Under the pieces are notes generated by a model, which worked only from the letters and a program-made list of their open reading frames with translations, was not told where the DNA came from and ran no database searches. Source: UBA10349 sp003485905 (GTDB taxonomy: Bacteria; Pseudomonadota; Gammaproteobacteria; Arenicellales; Arenicellaceae). From it: 64,000 nucleotides of DNA. This document shows positions 7,413-16,391 of this stretch, piece by piece (within the stretch, counting starts at the first letter, position 1; each line of letters begins with the position of its first letter). A program made the position numbers and the translations under genes. The stretch covers positions 62,001 to 126,000 of the forward strand of contig CALSLL010000001.1 in NCBI GenBank assembly GCA_943787185.1, read 5' to 3'.

Positions 7413-7994
7413 ATGAAAAAAGCCGACATTTCCAAACTATACGAACACATGACACTTGCTGACCGAGCTAGTTTAACTTTCGAAGCATTGATAATCGAAG
7501 ACACTGACTCAGCTAATAAGATTTGTGACAGTGTCCCAAGGTACACATATAAAGCCGTTGATACCGGCTATACAAAACCCCTACACTCAATATTTGAAAT
7601 TATCTTTATGTGGACTGTGGTTTACTGGAAAACAGACTGTAAAATGATGGCGGCTATGGGCGCTGAGTTAGCGTTCAAGGATAACGATGAAGAAAAATCT
7701 AAGAAGAGCCTCGAAATGTACCACCATTGGCATGGTCAGCTTATCGCCCATGAACTTCTACTTCCAGAACTTGAACAGCTACTGGGAGTAAGCGTTGAAT
7801 CTATTCTGAAATTCGCCGATGTAAATCACACCCATGATAAGAATATCCTACATAGCGATCTAGAGTCTGCTCATAAACAGCATTACGACTTTCATTTGGA
7901 GCTATACAAATCGCTAACTACCGGAGATTCGTTATCGCCAGAATGTAACCAGTATTTTCAACTGGGTGAGAACTCCAACCCCGTGGTGCACTAA
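7413..7994 (+). CDS. Island protein of unknown function
   Basis: 193 aa, starting 2 bp after the previous gene. Acidic and largely helical by eye, with a histidine-rich middle (MYHHWHGQLIAHELL, residues near 108-122) and VNHTHDKNILHSD further on. The histidines could bind metal, but no classical motif is complete. A hydrophobic stretch (SIFEIIFMWTVVYW, near residue 60) is too short for a confident membrane helix. It is the last gene of the small-gene block before the REP-like palindromes and cargo. Confidence 0.65.
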   Translation: MKKADISKLYEHMTLADRASLTFEALIIEDTDSANKICDSVPRYTYKAVDTGYTKPLHSIFEIIFMWTVVYWKTDCKMMAAMGAELAFKDNDEEKSKKSLEMYHHWHGQLIAHELLLPELEQLLGVSVESILKFADVNHTHDKNILHSDLESAHKQHYDFHLELYKSLTTGDSLSPECNQYFQLGENSNPVVH

Positions 7995-8046
7995 AAGGTT
8001 CTGAAGGTTTATCTGTAGTCATTATAGGGTGAAGACAAACGCTTCA

Positions 8047-8076
8047 AATGGCCGCTAATTGCCCAAAGCAGTCATT
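8047..8076 (+). repeat. REP-like palindrome, copy 1
   Basis: A 30-bp imperfect palindrome: outer arms AATGGCCGCT and AGCAGTCATT around AATTGCCCAA. Four more copies occur at 8277, 9434, 15249 (split) and 17689, all inside the island. Confidence 0.75.
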
Positions 8077-8094
8077 CGCCAAAACCCAAAAATT

Positions 8095-8145
8095 TCATTT
8101 CAGGAACTCCTGCGCAGATTCAAGATCGCAGTCAAAACTTGTCAT
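8095..8145 (-). pseudogene. Relic of the 3' end of a DUF6152-type gene
   Basis: On the minus strand the 17 codons read MTSFDCDLESAQEFLK-stop. This matches the C-terminus of the intact neighbour at 8339-9382 (MTPFNCDLEATRRYLP) at M, T, F, C, D, L, E and a later L. Nothing further upstream resembles the gene. It lies between palindrome copies 1 and 2, so a second DUF6152 cassette seems to have been here and was mostly deleted. Confidence 0.5.
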
Positions 8146-8276
8146 TTAAGGGGTGGCACCCCCCTTGACCCCTTGCATGCCAGTTCTATTCTCCAATTAA
8201 TCGTAGCCGTTTGAGAGGCTAACAATAGGAATTTAGGATAGTAACCCTGATATTTGGGTGATACTCATAAGTTTCT

Positions 8277-8300
8277 AATGACTGCTAATTGCCCAAAGGG
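8277..8300 (+). repeat. REP-like palindrome, copy 2 (right arm degraded)
   Basis: AATGACTGCTAATTGCCCAA is conserved, but the right arm is lost after AAAG. It lies 38 bp beyond the stop codon of the DUF6152-type gene at 8339-9382; copy 3 lies beyond the other end of that gene. Confidence 0.65.
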
Positions 8301-8338
8301 ATTAGACCAGCTCCCTTCATATGTTAGCTAATAACTGG

Positions 8339-9382
8339 TTAGCCGTCTAAAGCCGGCAGGTAGCGCCTAGTCGCTTCCAGATCACAGTTAAACGGAGTCA
8401 TTTCGACCTCAGGTGAGTAACGCAAATTTCTACTATGAGTCATCGAACCAACAATGTATTCGGGGTCTTCTAAGGTAAATTGAAGTTCCAAGTGAGTACC
8501 GCCTTCAAGTAATTTATAACGTTCGACCACATGCTTCTCTCCCCCCGATGGCGCACCATTCTGATAAGGAGAACGGTCGTACTCAAAGTTCGTCGTATCT
8601 ACAACTAAGACCTCGTCTTCCCACCAGCCAATCGAATGCCCCTCGTGGCTAAGCTTACTTGCCGGCGGGTGGCCCCGTCCGTCCATATAGACAGTGCGTT
8701 CTTGATCGAAATACTGAACCCGTATCATTACGATGCTCTCATCGATAAATTCGATCTCTAATGGATATCGGTCTGTATAAACCAAACCACCTGGTGTTGG
8801 CTTGGTAATGCAGGAAAGTTCTGGATTCTCAAGTGAGTCTTGATCGAATGCCTCAACTGCCAATCGCGCCTTCTCCGTCAAAGTCAGCTCTCTTAACATA
8901 AGCATATCTAGACCGCCTGGATAATCCGGGCCAAGGCTTTTCAAACTAGCCGTCCATACACCTTCCAACGTTGAAGTACCAATCTCCACTTCAGGAATTG
9001 ACAAACGTTCATAGGAAACAGACTCGCCGTTACGTACAAGCGAAGCAAGCAGCCCGTAAGGACGTTCATCTCGAGCCTGATATATGCCTACTTCGACTTG
9101 ATCACCCAATGCCAACGTATCTGGCCCCCATCCTCTTCTGGACATACTCAGCGCAGAACCCATCTGAACCTCCCACAAAACCCCCTCGCCTATTTCGTCA
9201 ATGCCATCCACGACGAAATAACTATGCGGGTTTCGAAGCGTATACTCGACAACAACCCCCTCGAATCTTGCCACCGAGTTCATATTCAACGCCGAATTAC
9301 TGTGATGCCCCAACACGGGCGACGCGAAGATGATGAGCATCGCTACCCCCCAAAAAACGTTGCATAAATTAATTTCCCGCAA
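8339..9382 (-). CDS. DUF6152-type exported protein carried by the island
   Basis: 347 aa with a signal peptide (hydrophobic segment to SPVLG) and mature start HHSNSALN. The DUF6152 hallmark GVVVEYTLRNPHSYF follows, then a C-terminal region with WEDEVLVVDTTNFEYD and the ending MTPFNCDLE. Function of the family is unknown; it is exported. It resembles the chromosomal protein at 2022-3080 in motifs and order but is clearly divergent. The gene is on the opposite strand to the other island genes and is bracketed by palindrome copies 2 and 3, which makes it look like an individually acquired cassette. Confidence 0.75.
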   Translation of the reverse strand: MREINLCNVFWGVAMLIIFASPVLGHHSNSALNMNSVARFEGVVVEYTLRNPHSYFVVDGIDEIGEGVLWEVQMGSALSMSRRGWGPDTLALGDQVEVGIYQARDERPYGLLASLVRNGESVSYERLSIPEVEIGTSTLEGVWTASLKSLGPDYPGGLDMLMLRELTLTEKARLAVEAFDQDSLENPELSCITKPTPGGLVYTDRYPLEIEFIDESIVMIRVQYFDQERTVYMDGRGHPPASKLSHEGHSIGWWEDEVLVVDTTNFEYDRSPYQNGAPSGGEKHVVERYKLLEGGTHLELQFTLEDPEYIVGSMTHSRNLRYSPEVEMTPFNCDLEATRRYLPALDG

Positions 9383-9433
9383 TTGACTACTTAATCACCC
9401 ATAGGAATTATAAAGCAAATGTTGCGTTATTCG

Positions 9434-9463
9434 AATGACTGCTAATTGCCCAAAGCGGCCATT
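9434..9463 (+). repeat. REP-like palindrome, copy 3
   Basis: Thirty bases with arms AATGACTGCT and AGCGGCCATT around AATTGCCCAA, same orientation as copies 1 and 2. It marks the upstream border of the DUF6152-type gene and the start of the transporter segment. Confidence 0.75.
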
Positions 9464-9604
9464 TATAAAGACTCCTCTAGAACGATGCTGACTTGATTGT
9501 TGTTACCATGTGGCTAAGACGATTTGTAGTTTAGTTCAGAAGGCATTCATGGATGCTGGAAGAGGTAGGTAAAATTGACTCGAATTTCTGTATTTTCAAG
9601 GGGT

Positions 9605-9844
9605 TTACGAGGGGTTTGAGCTGGTTGATACGTCTTGATTTTGGGAAATAGGCTGTTTATTCTTCCTAAACCCAATGCGACCTTTGACCCGAAGAATTCT
9701 AGCGTCGCCTTTGCCGCTGGCCTTTATTTCAGTATATAGCAGTACATCGGGAGTGGTCTTGTCCGCACTTTTAGCGATGGTGACTGCACTATCTGAGTAG
9801 TTAGGCGGTTGAATCCATTGAATATATAGTCTGGTTAATGAGTG
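9605..9844 (-). pseudogene. Possible gene fragment without a start codon
   Basis: Seventy-nine codons are open on the minus strand before TAA at 9605-9607, with a stop just upstream at 9845. The translation looks protein-like (SDSAVTIAKSADKTTPDVLL, YTEIKASGKGDARILRVKG) and lacks any ATG, GTG or TTG near its beginning. I do not recognise it. It may be the truncated end of a gene cut off when the transporter cassette was inserted, or a chance frame. Confidence 0.3.
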
Positions 9845-10069
9845 TCAACGCCAGCCAGGTTGATATACGGTCATTAGCAACGGTTGGCACGCCCTATATT
9901 GCCCGGTGCCTCACCTGGGACTATGATGCGCAAGTTTTTTAATACCCTACTAACTGGGGTGTCCATGACACTGATAGGCATCTGGATATGAAAAATTATG
10001 TTTGGCTAATTTGCCTAGCTAAATTGATGCATGTATCCAGCCATAGAAACGTAATTTAACAGCATAGAT

Positions 10070-11023
10070 ATGAGCATAAAAAATATAAGCATATTCGTTT
10101 TTGCTCTATTGCTTAGCAGTATTAGTTTTTCAGCTTACTGTCAGAATTACCCTGTTGACACCATAACAATCCTGACTCATTCACGTCCGGGTGGCGGTAG
10201 TGATGTGTTTTTGCGAGATTTATCGCGCTATCTGTCTCTGGAACTCGGGGCTACTATTATCGTCAAGAATGTTACCGGTGGATCCGGGGCAAGTGCCATT
10301 GCCGAACTGGCCAGGGCAAAGCCGGATGGATCTAAGTTCTATGCCACCACACCAACATTTATTTATACCTCACTGCTTTCTCAGCCAGCCTATACCTATA
10401 AAGATGTGGATCCGTTAGTCAACTTGTTTATAGATCCTGAATTAATTTATACCGCTGCGGATAGTCCTTATCAAAATCTGGAGGATGTATTAGATAAAGC
10501 CAAAACTTCTCGGGGCCTCTGGGGAGCCGCCAACCCCGGCTCTACCGAGAGACAGTCTTTGGAACAGTTAAAACTGGCTACAGGTGTAAAAGCTGCCGTG
10601 ATAAGCCATGAAGGTGGCGGGGATTTAATGATAAATGTGTTGAACGGCACGCTGGATATTGGTGTTGGCGAAGCTCAGGAACTGCAATCACAATTGGAGG
10701 CTGGAAGTTTGCGTGTTTTGGCAACATTTAGTGATATACGTTTAGCACAGTTTCCTGAGATTCCGACAGTACAGGAACTCGGCTATGAGGTTGTTATTCG
10801 TAAATTCAGAGGGATTGCTGCTCCCAAGGGCTTAGCGCCTGAATTAATATTACAGTGGGAAAACGCCATACAAAATATATTGGCAAACCCGGTATATCGG
10901 GCGTCCTATCTCGCCAATAACTTGCTGCCGAATTACATTAATCATGCAGAGTATATAAATTTTATTGAAGGTTTTGTCAGTGAAACAGAGAACTACCTTC
11001 GCAGCGTAGGTATCATTGAGTGA
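10070..11023 (+). CDS. tctC: Tripartite tricarboxylate transporter substrate-binding protein (TctC/Bug family)
   Basis: 317 aa. Signal peptide to about residue 24 (cleavage after AYC), then the Bug-family start YPVDTITILTHSRPGGGSDVFLRDLS, GGSGASAIAELARAKPDG, and the C-terminal GIAAPKGLAPELILQWENAI. These proteins bind a carboxylate or similar ligand in the periplasm and deliver it to a TctA/TctB membrane pair, which are encoded directly downstream. The substrate cannot be read from sequence. No strong ribosome site is seen before the ATG. With the PrpD-like and SDR genes behind it, the unit probably serves uptake and breakdown of an organic acid. Confidence 0.88.
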   Translation: MSIKNISIFVFALLLSSISFSAYCQNYPVDTITILTHSRPGGGSDVFLRDLSRYLSLELGATIIVKNVTGGSGASAIAELARAKPDGSKFYATTPTFIYTSLLSQPAYTYKDVDPLVNLFIDPELIYTAADSPYQNLEDVLDKAKTSRGLWGAANPGSTERQSLEQLKLATGVKAAVISHEGGGDLMINVLNGTLDIGVGEAQELQSQLEAGSLRVLATFSDIRLAQFPEIPTVQELGYEVVIRKFRGIAAPKGLAPELILQWENAIQNILANPVYRASYLANNLLPNYINHAEYINFIEGFVSETENYLRSVGIIE

Positions 11024-11101
11024 GTTTGGGGCATACTTGCCCAACTAGTTTATTGGTCTTAACGTTTTTATCGGAAGTGCATTGAGAATCGAGAGGTCGA
11101 T

Positions 11102-11575
11102 ATGTTGTCCAGGGACTTTATAGGGGGAATAGCGGCCATCGTGTTGGGTGGTTTGTATTTGTTTTTTGCATTCGATCAGAGAGTGAGTGCGTTGGCAGAT
11201 AGTGTTGGTCCGGCAGGCATGCCAAAAGTTTTGGGTATCTTAATGGTAACTTTAGGGGTCATTCTTTGTATTCAAGCTATATGCCATTCTATAAAAACTG
11301 TATCAACCGGCTTAGGCGAATGGCAAGGTCAGGGTAAACAAATACTCCGGGCCTTTGGTCTAGTTTGTCTGGGAGTAGTCTATCTAGGCATGATTACAAT
11401 TTTGGGTTATGCCGTTTCCATTGCATTATTGTTGGCGTTAGTCGCCATTTATTTAGGTGCGCCAATTAACTGGCATGTGGCTGGAATTGCTATTGGAGGC
11501 GCTGGAATTCTCTGGGCGATTTTTGTATTACTGCTAGATGTCCCTATGCCTTCTGGAATTTTTTTTCAGGAATAA
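11102..11575 (+). CDS. tctB: TctB-family small membrane subunit
   Basis: 157 aa with four predicted membrane segments (near residues 6-22, 38-60, 78-102 and 118-145), a size and layout typical of TctB. It lies 78 bp after the binding protein and almost touches the large subunit gene (1 bp between stop and next ATG). Together with TctA it forms the membrane part of the transporter. Confidence 0.85.
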   Translation: MLSRDFIGGIAAIVLGGLYLFFAFDQRVSALADSVGPAGMPKVLGILMVTLGVILCIQAICHSIKTVSTGLGEWQGQGKQILRAFGLVCLGVVYLGMITILGYAVSIALLLALVAIYLGAPINWHVAGIAIGGAGILWAIFVLLLDVPMPSGIFFQE

Positions 11576-11576
11576 T

Positions 11577-13088
11577 ATGGACACAGCACTCATATTCTTT
11601 TCACATTTTCTGAATGTCTATTTAATAATTGCTGCGGTGCTTGGTGTCGCCTGGGGTATTGTAGGCGGTGCGCTACCGGGTATTTCCCCTTCTATTACCA
11701 TGGCCTTGTTATTACCCCTTACGTACGCCTTGGAGCCTTCTATTGCCATCGTGTTGTTGGCGGCCACTTACATTGGCGCCGAATATGGCGGGTCTATACC
11801 GGCAATATTAATTCGCACCCCTGGAACCAACGCTGCTGCTGCGGCAGTACTTGACGGATACGAAATGAACAAACAGGGCAAGGCTGGACTCGCGTTGGGC
11901 ATTTCTCTCTATTCTGGTGTCATTGGCAGTTTGTTTGGTTTGTTTGTTTTGGTGTTGTTAAGTGAACCATTAGCCAAACTGGCCTTGGCATTTACTCCTC
12001 CTGCTTACTTTGCCTTGGGGGTGCTTGGCTTGAGTGTCATTGTTAGTTTGTCAGGTGAATCACTGGTAAAAGGAATTATTGCCGCCTTGTTGGGCTTGAT
12101 GATTTCAACTATAGGTACTGACCCGGTCTCGGGCATTAGCCGTTTTACATTTGGGGTTTCTGACCTCTTGTCTGGCATCCAGCCAATAATGATCATGGTG
12201 GGCTTATTCGCGATGAGTGAATTGTTGAAGCAGGCATCAAGTACCGATGATGTACGTGTAAAAACCGCGCCACGAATACGTTTTCCTGATAATAAACTTA
12301 AGAAAAGACTTATTCTGCCCCAGTCAATTGGCGCTATTTTCGGTAGTTTTGAGGGAGTGATGCCAGGGGCTGGAGGAACGGTTGCTTCGTTTATGTCTTA
12401 CAATGAAGCGAAGCGATGGTCTAAATATAGGAGCGAATTTGGTAAAGGATCTCCCGAAGGAATTGCTGCACCGGAAACGGCCAACAATACGGTAGCTGAG
12501 ACTTCCTTGATTCCATTGTTGAGCTTCGGCATACCTGGATCTAATTCTACAGCTATTTTATTGGGCGGGTTTTTAGTGCATGGGTTAATTCCCGGGCCAA
12601 TGTTATTTGCCCGTTCTGCTGATGTCGTAGGTGATTTATATGCCGGATTGTTTATTGCGGCAATTGCTTTGCTCTTTATTGGAATAGCAATTATGCCGGC
12701 GTGCATATGGCTGGTTAACCGACCGCGTCCTTATCTCAATGCCTTTATAATGGCCTTAATTATGTCAGGTATTTATTCCATTAATAACAGCCTGTTCGAC
12801 CTCTCGGTTGTCTTGGTAGCAGGTGTCATTGGTTATTTTATGCGTTTATTAAATTTACCTTTTTTACCCGCGGTGCTCGGCCTTGTTCTTGGCTTTATGA
12901 TTGAAAGTAACTTTCGCAGATCACTTTTACTGTCCGGCGATGAACTCGGTATATTTTTTAGTGACAGGATTTCTTTGACCCTTTTATCAGTGGCAGCATT
13001 ATTTATTGTCGGATCACTGGCTAAGCGAATGATCCAGACTTTGTTTGGTAAGTGGAAAAATGAAGACACTAAGTCAACAGAGTCCTGA
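11577..13088 (+). CDS. tctA: TctA-family large permease subunit
   Basis: 503 aa from the ATG at 11577, directly after the tctB stop; an in-frame ATG at 11538 would overlap tctB and add a non-conserved start. Polytopic membrane protein with the TctA landmarks: GGALPGISPSITMALLLPLTYAL near the start, YIGAEYGGSIPAILIRTPG, a central FGSFEGVMPGAGGTVASF, and SFGIPGSNSTAILLGGF. Family knowledge: sodium- or proton-driven uptake fed by the periplasmic TctC. Length matches the usual 500 aa. Confidence 0.92.
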   Translation: MDTALIFFSHFLNVYLIIAAVLGVAWGIVGGALPGISPSITMALLLPLTYALEPSIAIVLLAATYIGAEYGGSIPAILIRTPGTNAAAAAVLDGYEMNKQGKAGLALGISLYSGVIGSLFGLFVLVLLSEPLAKLALAFTPPAYFALGVLGLSVIVSLSGESLVKGIIAALLGLMISTIGTDPVSGISRFTFGVSDLLSGIQPIMIMVGLFAMSELLKQASSTDDVRVKTAPRIRFPDNKLKKRLILPQSIGAIFGSFEGVMPGAGGTVASFMSYNEAKRWSKYRSEFGKGSPEGIAAPETANNTVAETSLIPLLSFGIPGSNSTAILLGGFLVHGLIPGPMLFARSADVVGDLYAGLFIAAIALLFIGIAIMPACIWLVNRPRPYLNAFIMALIMSGIYSINNSLFDLSVVLVAGVIGYFMRLLNLPFLPAVLGLVLGFMIESNFRRSLLLSGDELGIFFSDRISLTLLSVAALFIVGSLAKRMIQTLFGKWKNEDTKSTES

Positions 13089-13100
13089 TTAGGAGTTTCC

Positions 13101-14465
13101 ATGAATGAAGAAAGCATAGCCCAGCGACTTGGCAGTTGGGGAGAAAGTCTGGATCCATCCGGTTTATCTGAGAGTACACTGCTTAAGAACGATAACATTC
13201 TGGTTGATGTCATCGGCCTGTGTATAGCGGCACGTAATAAAGACTATGTAGGGGCAGTCATTGAGGCTTCAGAACCCGGTGATCTCACATTGATTGGTCA
13301 TGCCCAAAGAAGCTCCGCATCAAGTGCGGCAATATTGAATGGCACTGCTGCTCATGGAGAGGATTTTGATGACACTTTTGAAGGTGGCCCAGTACATTCG
13401 GGAGTGGTTATGGTTCCGGCGATACTTGCAGCGGCCGAACGTTACCAGTTGAATTCAGCAAACATAATGTTAGGACTGGCTGCCGGTAATGAGCTTTTAT
13501 GTCGCCTGGCGCTAACCATGCCTAAAGCGATACACAAATCAGGCTTCCATCCGACGGCTGTGTTGGGTGCTTTTGCAGCAAGTTTCGGGATTGCTGTGGC
13601 GTGCAAAGCGGAGAGTAAAGTTATGGCAAATGCACTGGGTATTGCTGGCAGTATGGCCTCCGGGATTATTGAATATCTGGGTGATGGGAGCTGGACTAAA
13701 CGCATGCATCCAGGCTGGGCGGCTCAATCAGGTTTACGTGCCTACGCCATGGCAAAGGCGGGCTTTGTCGGCCCAAAGTATGTTTTTGAGGGGGAGCATG
13801 GCGTATTTAAGGTGTTCGCTTCATCAGTAGAACCTAAGATTGACTGTCTGTTTGATAAGCTCGGTGAAGAGTATGTGAGCGACACAATTTCTTTTAAGCC
13901 CTATCCTTGCGGAACCATGATTCAGCCCTACATTGACTGTGCCAGACAGCTTCGGGAACAAGCGGTAAAGCTTGATGAAATAGACTCCATTTTGTGTGAA
14001 ACAGCAGAAGGCTATGTGCATCGGCTTTGGGAACCTCTGGATATTAAACGTTCACCTCCTACTCCCTATGCGGCCAAATTCAGCGTGCCTTTTGGTGTTG
14101 CATTGGGCTTGTTAAGAGGACATGCAGACTTAGGCGATTACACCGAAGAGTCAATCGCTGATCCTGAGCTGTTGAAACTGGCCGCAAAAGTGAATTATAA
14201 GGTTGATGAGAATAACCCCTATCCTGCAGCCTTTACCGGGCATGTCAGGCTGCACTTTAAAGATGGCTCTGAACAGGAAGTCAGGCAAGGGTTCATGCGT
14301 GGTGGAAAAGATTCACCGCTCAGTCAGGCTGAAATTCAGGATAAGTTCTATGCAAACTGCCATTATGGAGAGCATTCTGATCCGGATAAAATACTGACTA
14401 TCTGCAAAACTATTGCTTCAATGCAGGAAGGGTATCAATTAATTCGTGAGATGGGAGAGTCTTAA
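13101..14465 (+). CDS. MmgE/PrpD family protein
   Basis: 454 aa, starting 12 bp after tctA with GGAG upstream of its ATG. Family features: LNGTAAHGEDFDDTFEGGPVHSG, FHPTAVLGAFAA, SMASGIIEYLGDGSWTKRMHPGWAA, and the later KPYPCGTMIQPYIDCA. PrpD-type members dehydrate 2-methylcitrate; others act on cis-aconitate or unknown acids, so the exact reaction is open. Being sandwiched between a tricarboxylate-type transporter and a dehydrogenase supports catabolism of an imported carboxylic acid. The stop shares one base with the next start. Confidence 0.85.
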   Translation: MNEESIAQRLGSWGESLDPSGLSESTLLKNDNILVDVIGLCIAARNKDYVGAVIEASEPGDLTLIGHAQRSSASSAAILNGTAAHGEDFDDTFEGGPVHSGVVMVPAILAAAERYQLNSANIMLGLAAGNELLCRLALTMPKAIHKSGFHPTAVLGAFAASFGIAVACKAESKVMANALGIAGSMASGIIEYLGDGSWTKRMHPGWAAQSGLRAYAMAKAGFVGPKYVFEGEHGVFKVFASSVEPKIDCLFDKLGEEYVSDTISFKPYPCGTMIQPYIDCARQLREQAVKLDEIDSILCETAEGYVHRLWEPLDIKRSPPTPYAAKFSVPFGVALGLLRGHADLGDYTEESIADPELLKLAAKVNYKVDENNPYPAAFTGHVRLHFKDGSEQEVRQGFMRGGKDSPLSQAEIQDKFYANCHYGEHSDPDKILTICKTIASMQEGYQLIREMGES

Positions 14466-15220
14466 TGACCGCAACAGATCAGCCAAAAACAGCCAAGGTA
14501 GCTCTGGTGACAGGGTCTTCAAAAAATATTGGCAGGGCAATAGCCCTGGCGCTGGCTAAAAATGGATCTCATGTGGTTGTACATGCTGCTCATGATCAGG
14601 CTGCTGCTGAGGAAAGCTTGAGTCTAGTCGAATCTGAGGGTGTTGAAGGGTTGGTGACGCTTGGCGATTTGACTGATCCGGATACAGTGACGCGTATTAT
14701 CAATGAAGTAACAGATAGATTCGGGCAATTGGATACGCTGGTGAACAACGCGGCTATACGCCCAGAAGCTCCTTTCGCGGAATTAACTTTCACAGAATGG
14801 CGTCGCGTGATGAGTATCTGTCTGGATGCCGTGTTCTTAACGAGCCAGGCGGCACTAAAGCCATTGCAAGAAAGTGAGGCGGGATCGATCATAAATATTG
14901 GCGGCTTGACTGCGCATACCGGAGCATCAAATCGGGCGCATGTAATTTCAGCCAAGGCGGGCCTGGTGGGTTTTACAAAAGCCTTGTCGCATGAATTATC
15001 GCCGACAGGGATTACGGTCAATTGTGTAGCTCCTGGGCTTATCGACACAGTCAGAGATGAAAAAAATAAACCACGGCACCACGAAACCCGCACCAATTTA
15101 ATTAAACGAAAGGGGCTACCTGAGGAAGTCGCAGGAGCAGTAGCATTTTTGGCGGGGCCTTCGGCACGGTATATAACAGGGCAAACTGTCCATATTAATG
15201 GCGGTGCCTATCTTCCATAA
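14465..15220 (+). CDS. SDR-family protein lacking the catalytic tyrosine
   Basis: 251 aa, Rossmann fold of the short-chain dehydrogenase family: VTGSSKNIG at residues 15-23, LVNNAAIRP, and ALSHELSPTGITVNCVAPGLIDT. The YxxxK catalytic motif is not standard: Lys164 is present in HVISAKAGL, but the tyrosine position is Val160, and the region of the catalytic serine reads INIGGLTAH. Related SDRs with the RAHV..AKAGL pattern exist, so this may be a distinct subgroup with altered chemistry rather than a dead enzyme. Last gene of the transporter operon, overlapping the PrpD-like gene by one base. Confidence 0.8.
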   Translation: MTATDQPKTAKVALVTGSSKNIGRAIALALAKNGSHVVVHAAHDQAAAEESLSLVESEGVEGLVTLGDLTDPDTVTRIINEVTDRFGQLDTLVNNAAIRPEAPFAELTFTEWRRVMSICLDAVFLTSQAALKPLQESEAGSIINIGGLTAHTGASNRAHVISAKAGLVGFTKALSHELSPTGITVNCVAPGLIDTVRDEKNKPRHHETRTNLIKRKGLPEEVAGAVAFLAGPSARYITGQTVHINGGAYLP

Positions 15221-15248
15221 AGAAATGAAATTATCTGAAGGATTGATG

Positions 15249-15271
15249 AATGACCGCTTATTGCCCAAAGC
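15249..15271 (+). repeat. REP-like palindrome, copy 4, left part (split by the IS element)
   Basis: Twenty-three bases from AATGACCGCTTATTGCCC to AAAGC match the left part of the other palindromes. The missing seven bases (GGACATT) are found at 16647-16653 on the far side of the IS element; joining the two gives exactly 30 bp. Confidence 0.75.
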
Positions 15272-15359
15272 AATGGTATGGACTCCTCCTCCCCTAATCG
15301 GCATCTAAGTGCCACACTGGTAATCTAATACAACCAGTCAACGAAGAAGAGGAGCCACC

Positions 15360-16391
15360 ATGAAGCTTAGTAGAGTTGGGATCGATTTGGCAAAGAATAT
15401 TTATCAGTTACACGGCGTTGATCGTTCAGGTAAGACGCTGTGGAAGCGTCGTTTAAAGCGGGACCAATGGTTCAGAGTATTGCTCGATACCATAGAGCCC
15501 GGTTGTGAGATTGGTATGGAAGCCTGCGCGGGTGCGCATCACTGGGCTCGAGAGTTGCAGTCACGAGGTTACACCGTCAAGTTGATCGCACCACAGTTTG
15601 TAAAGCCGTATGTGAAGAGTAATAAGAACGATGCCAATGATGCTGAGGCGATTTGCGAAGCGATGAGCCGACCGAACATGCGTTTCGTCACCGTCAAGCG
15701 GGTTGAACAACAGGACATTCAGGCCACGCACCGCATTCGGTCCGAGCTGATAACACAGCGTACGGCTAAGGCCAATCAGATCCGTGGGTTAGTGGCCGAG
15801 TATGGCTTGGTGGCACCCAAACAGTTGAGCTCACTTCGTGCTGCTATACCGTGCTGGTTGGAAGACCCCCAGAACGGTCTGACGGGCGACTTCCGTGCTT
15901 TACTGCACGGTGTGTGGAATGACCTGCTGGATTTGGATGAACGAGTGGGCGAGATGGATCAGATCATCAAGCGACTGGCCGCAAACAATGAAGACTGCGT
16001 GCGATTGCAACAACTGCGCGGTGTAGGTCCGATGATCTCCACCGCCATGGTAGCCACCATGGGTGATGGTAGGCAGTATCACAAGGGTAGACAGATGGCT
16101 GCTGCTATTGGAATCACACCCAGGCAACATAGCTCCGGTGGCAAAGACCGCCTGCTCGGCATTAGTAAACGGGGTGATGTTTATCTGCGAACGCTAATGA
16201 TCCATGGTGCAAGATCGGTGATCGCTCGAGCGAAGCATAAAGATGACCGGCTCAGTCGGTGGGTCACAGGCATCGTTACGCGACGGCACCCGAACGTAGC
16301 AGCCGTGGCATTGACCAACAAGACCGCACGCATGGCGTGGGCCATATTGCGGAATAAAGTAGATTATGACCCTAACTTCGCGATGAGCTGA
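15360..16391 (+). CDS. IS110/IS1111-family transposase (recombinase)
   Basis: 343 aa. The N-terminal DEDD RuvC-like domain has Asp9 in VGIDLAK, Glu in GMEACAGAHHWAREL, and the paired aspartates of KNDANDAEAI. A coiled region follows, then the C-terminal Transposase_20 domain with LRGVGPMISTAMVATMGDG, GITPRQHSSGGKDRL and RGDVYLRTLMIHGARS; the serine in HSSGG is the expected nucleophile. Full-length for the family with no frameshift, so probably functional. GAGGAG precedes the ATG at 15360. The recombinase is known to be guided by an RNA made from the element's non-coding end. Confidence 0.95.
   Translation: MKLSRVGIDLAKNIYQLHGVDRSGKTLWKRRLKRDQWFRVLLDTIEPGCEIGMEACAGAHHWARELQSRGYTVKLIAPQFVKPYVKSNKNDANDAEAICEAMSRPNMRFVTVKRVEQQDIQATHRIRSELITQRTAKANQIRGLVAEYGLVAPKQLSSLRAAIPCWLEDPQNGLTGDFRALLHGVWNDLLDLDERVGEMDQIIKRLAANNEDCVRLQQLRGVGPMISTAMVATMGDGRQYHKGRQMAAAIGITPRQHSSGGKDRLLGISKRGDVYLRTLMIHGARSVIARAKHKDDRLSRWVTGIVTRRHPNVAAVALTNKTARMAWAILRNKVDYDPNFAMS

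Larger units (their letters stand above)
9383..10069. other. Long intergenic stretch before the transporter operon
   Basis: About 690 bp without an intact gene. It holds palindrome copy 3 (9434-9463) and a start-less open frame on the minus strand (9605-9844, listed separately). The last 200 bp before the transporter should contain its promoter, but I see no convincing -35/-10 pair. Confidence 0.5.

Noticed and set aside
8047..9463. Reading the palindromes as integron attC sites or a CRISPR array
   Set aside because: They lack attC core sites, no integron integrase is present, and the spacing is irregular with genes between copies, so neither an integron nor a CRISPR array.
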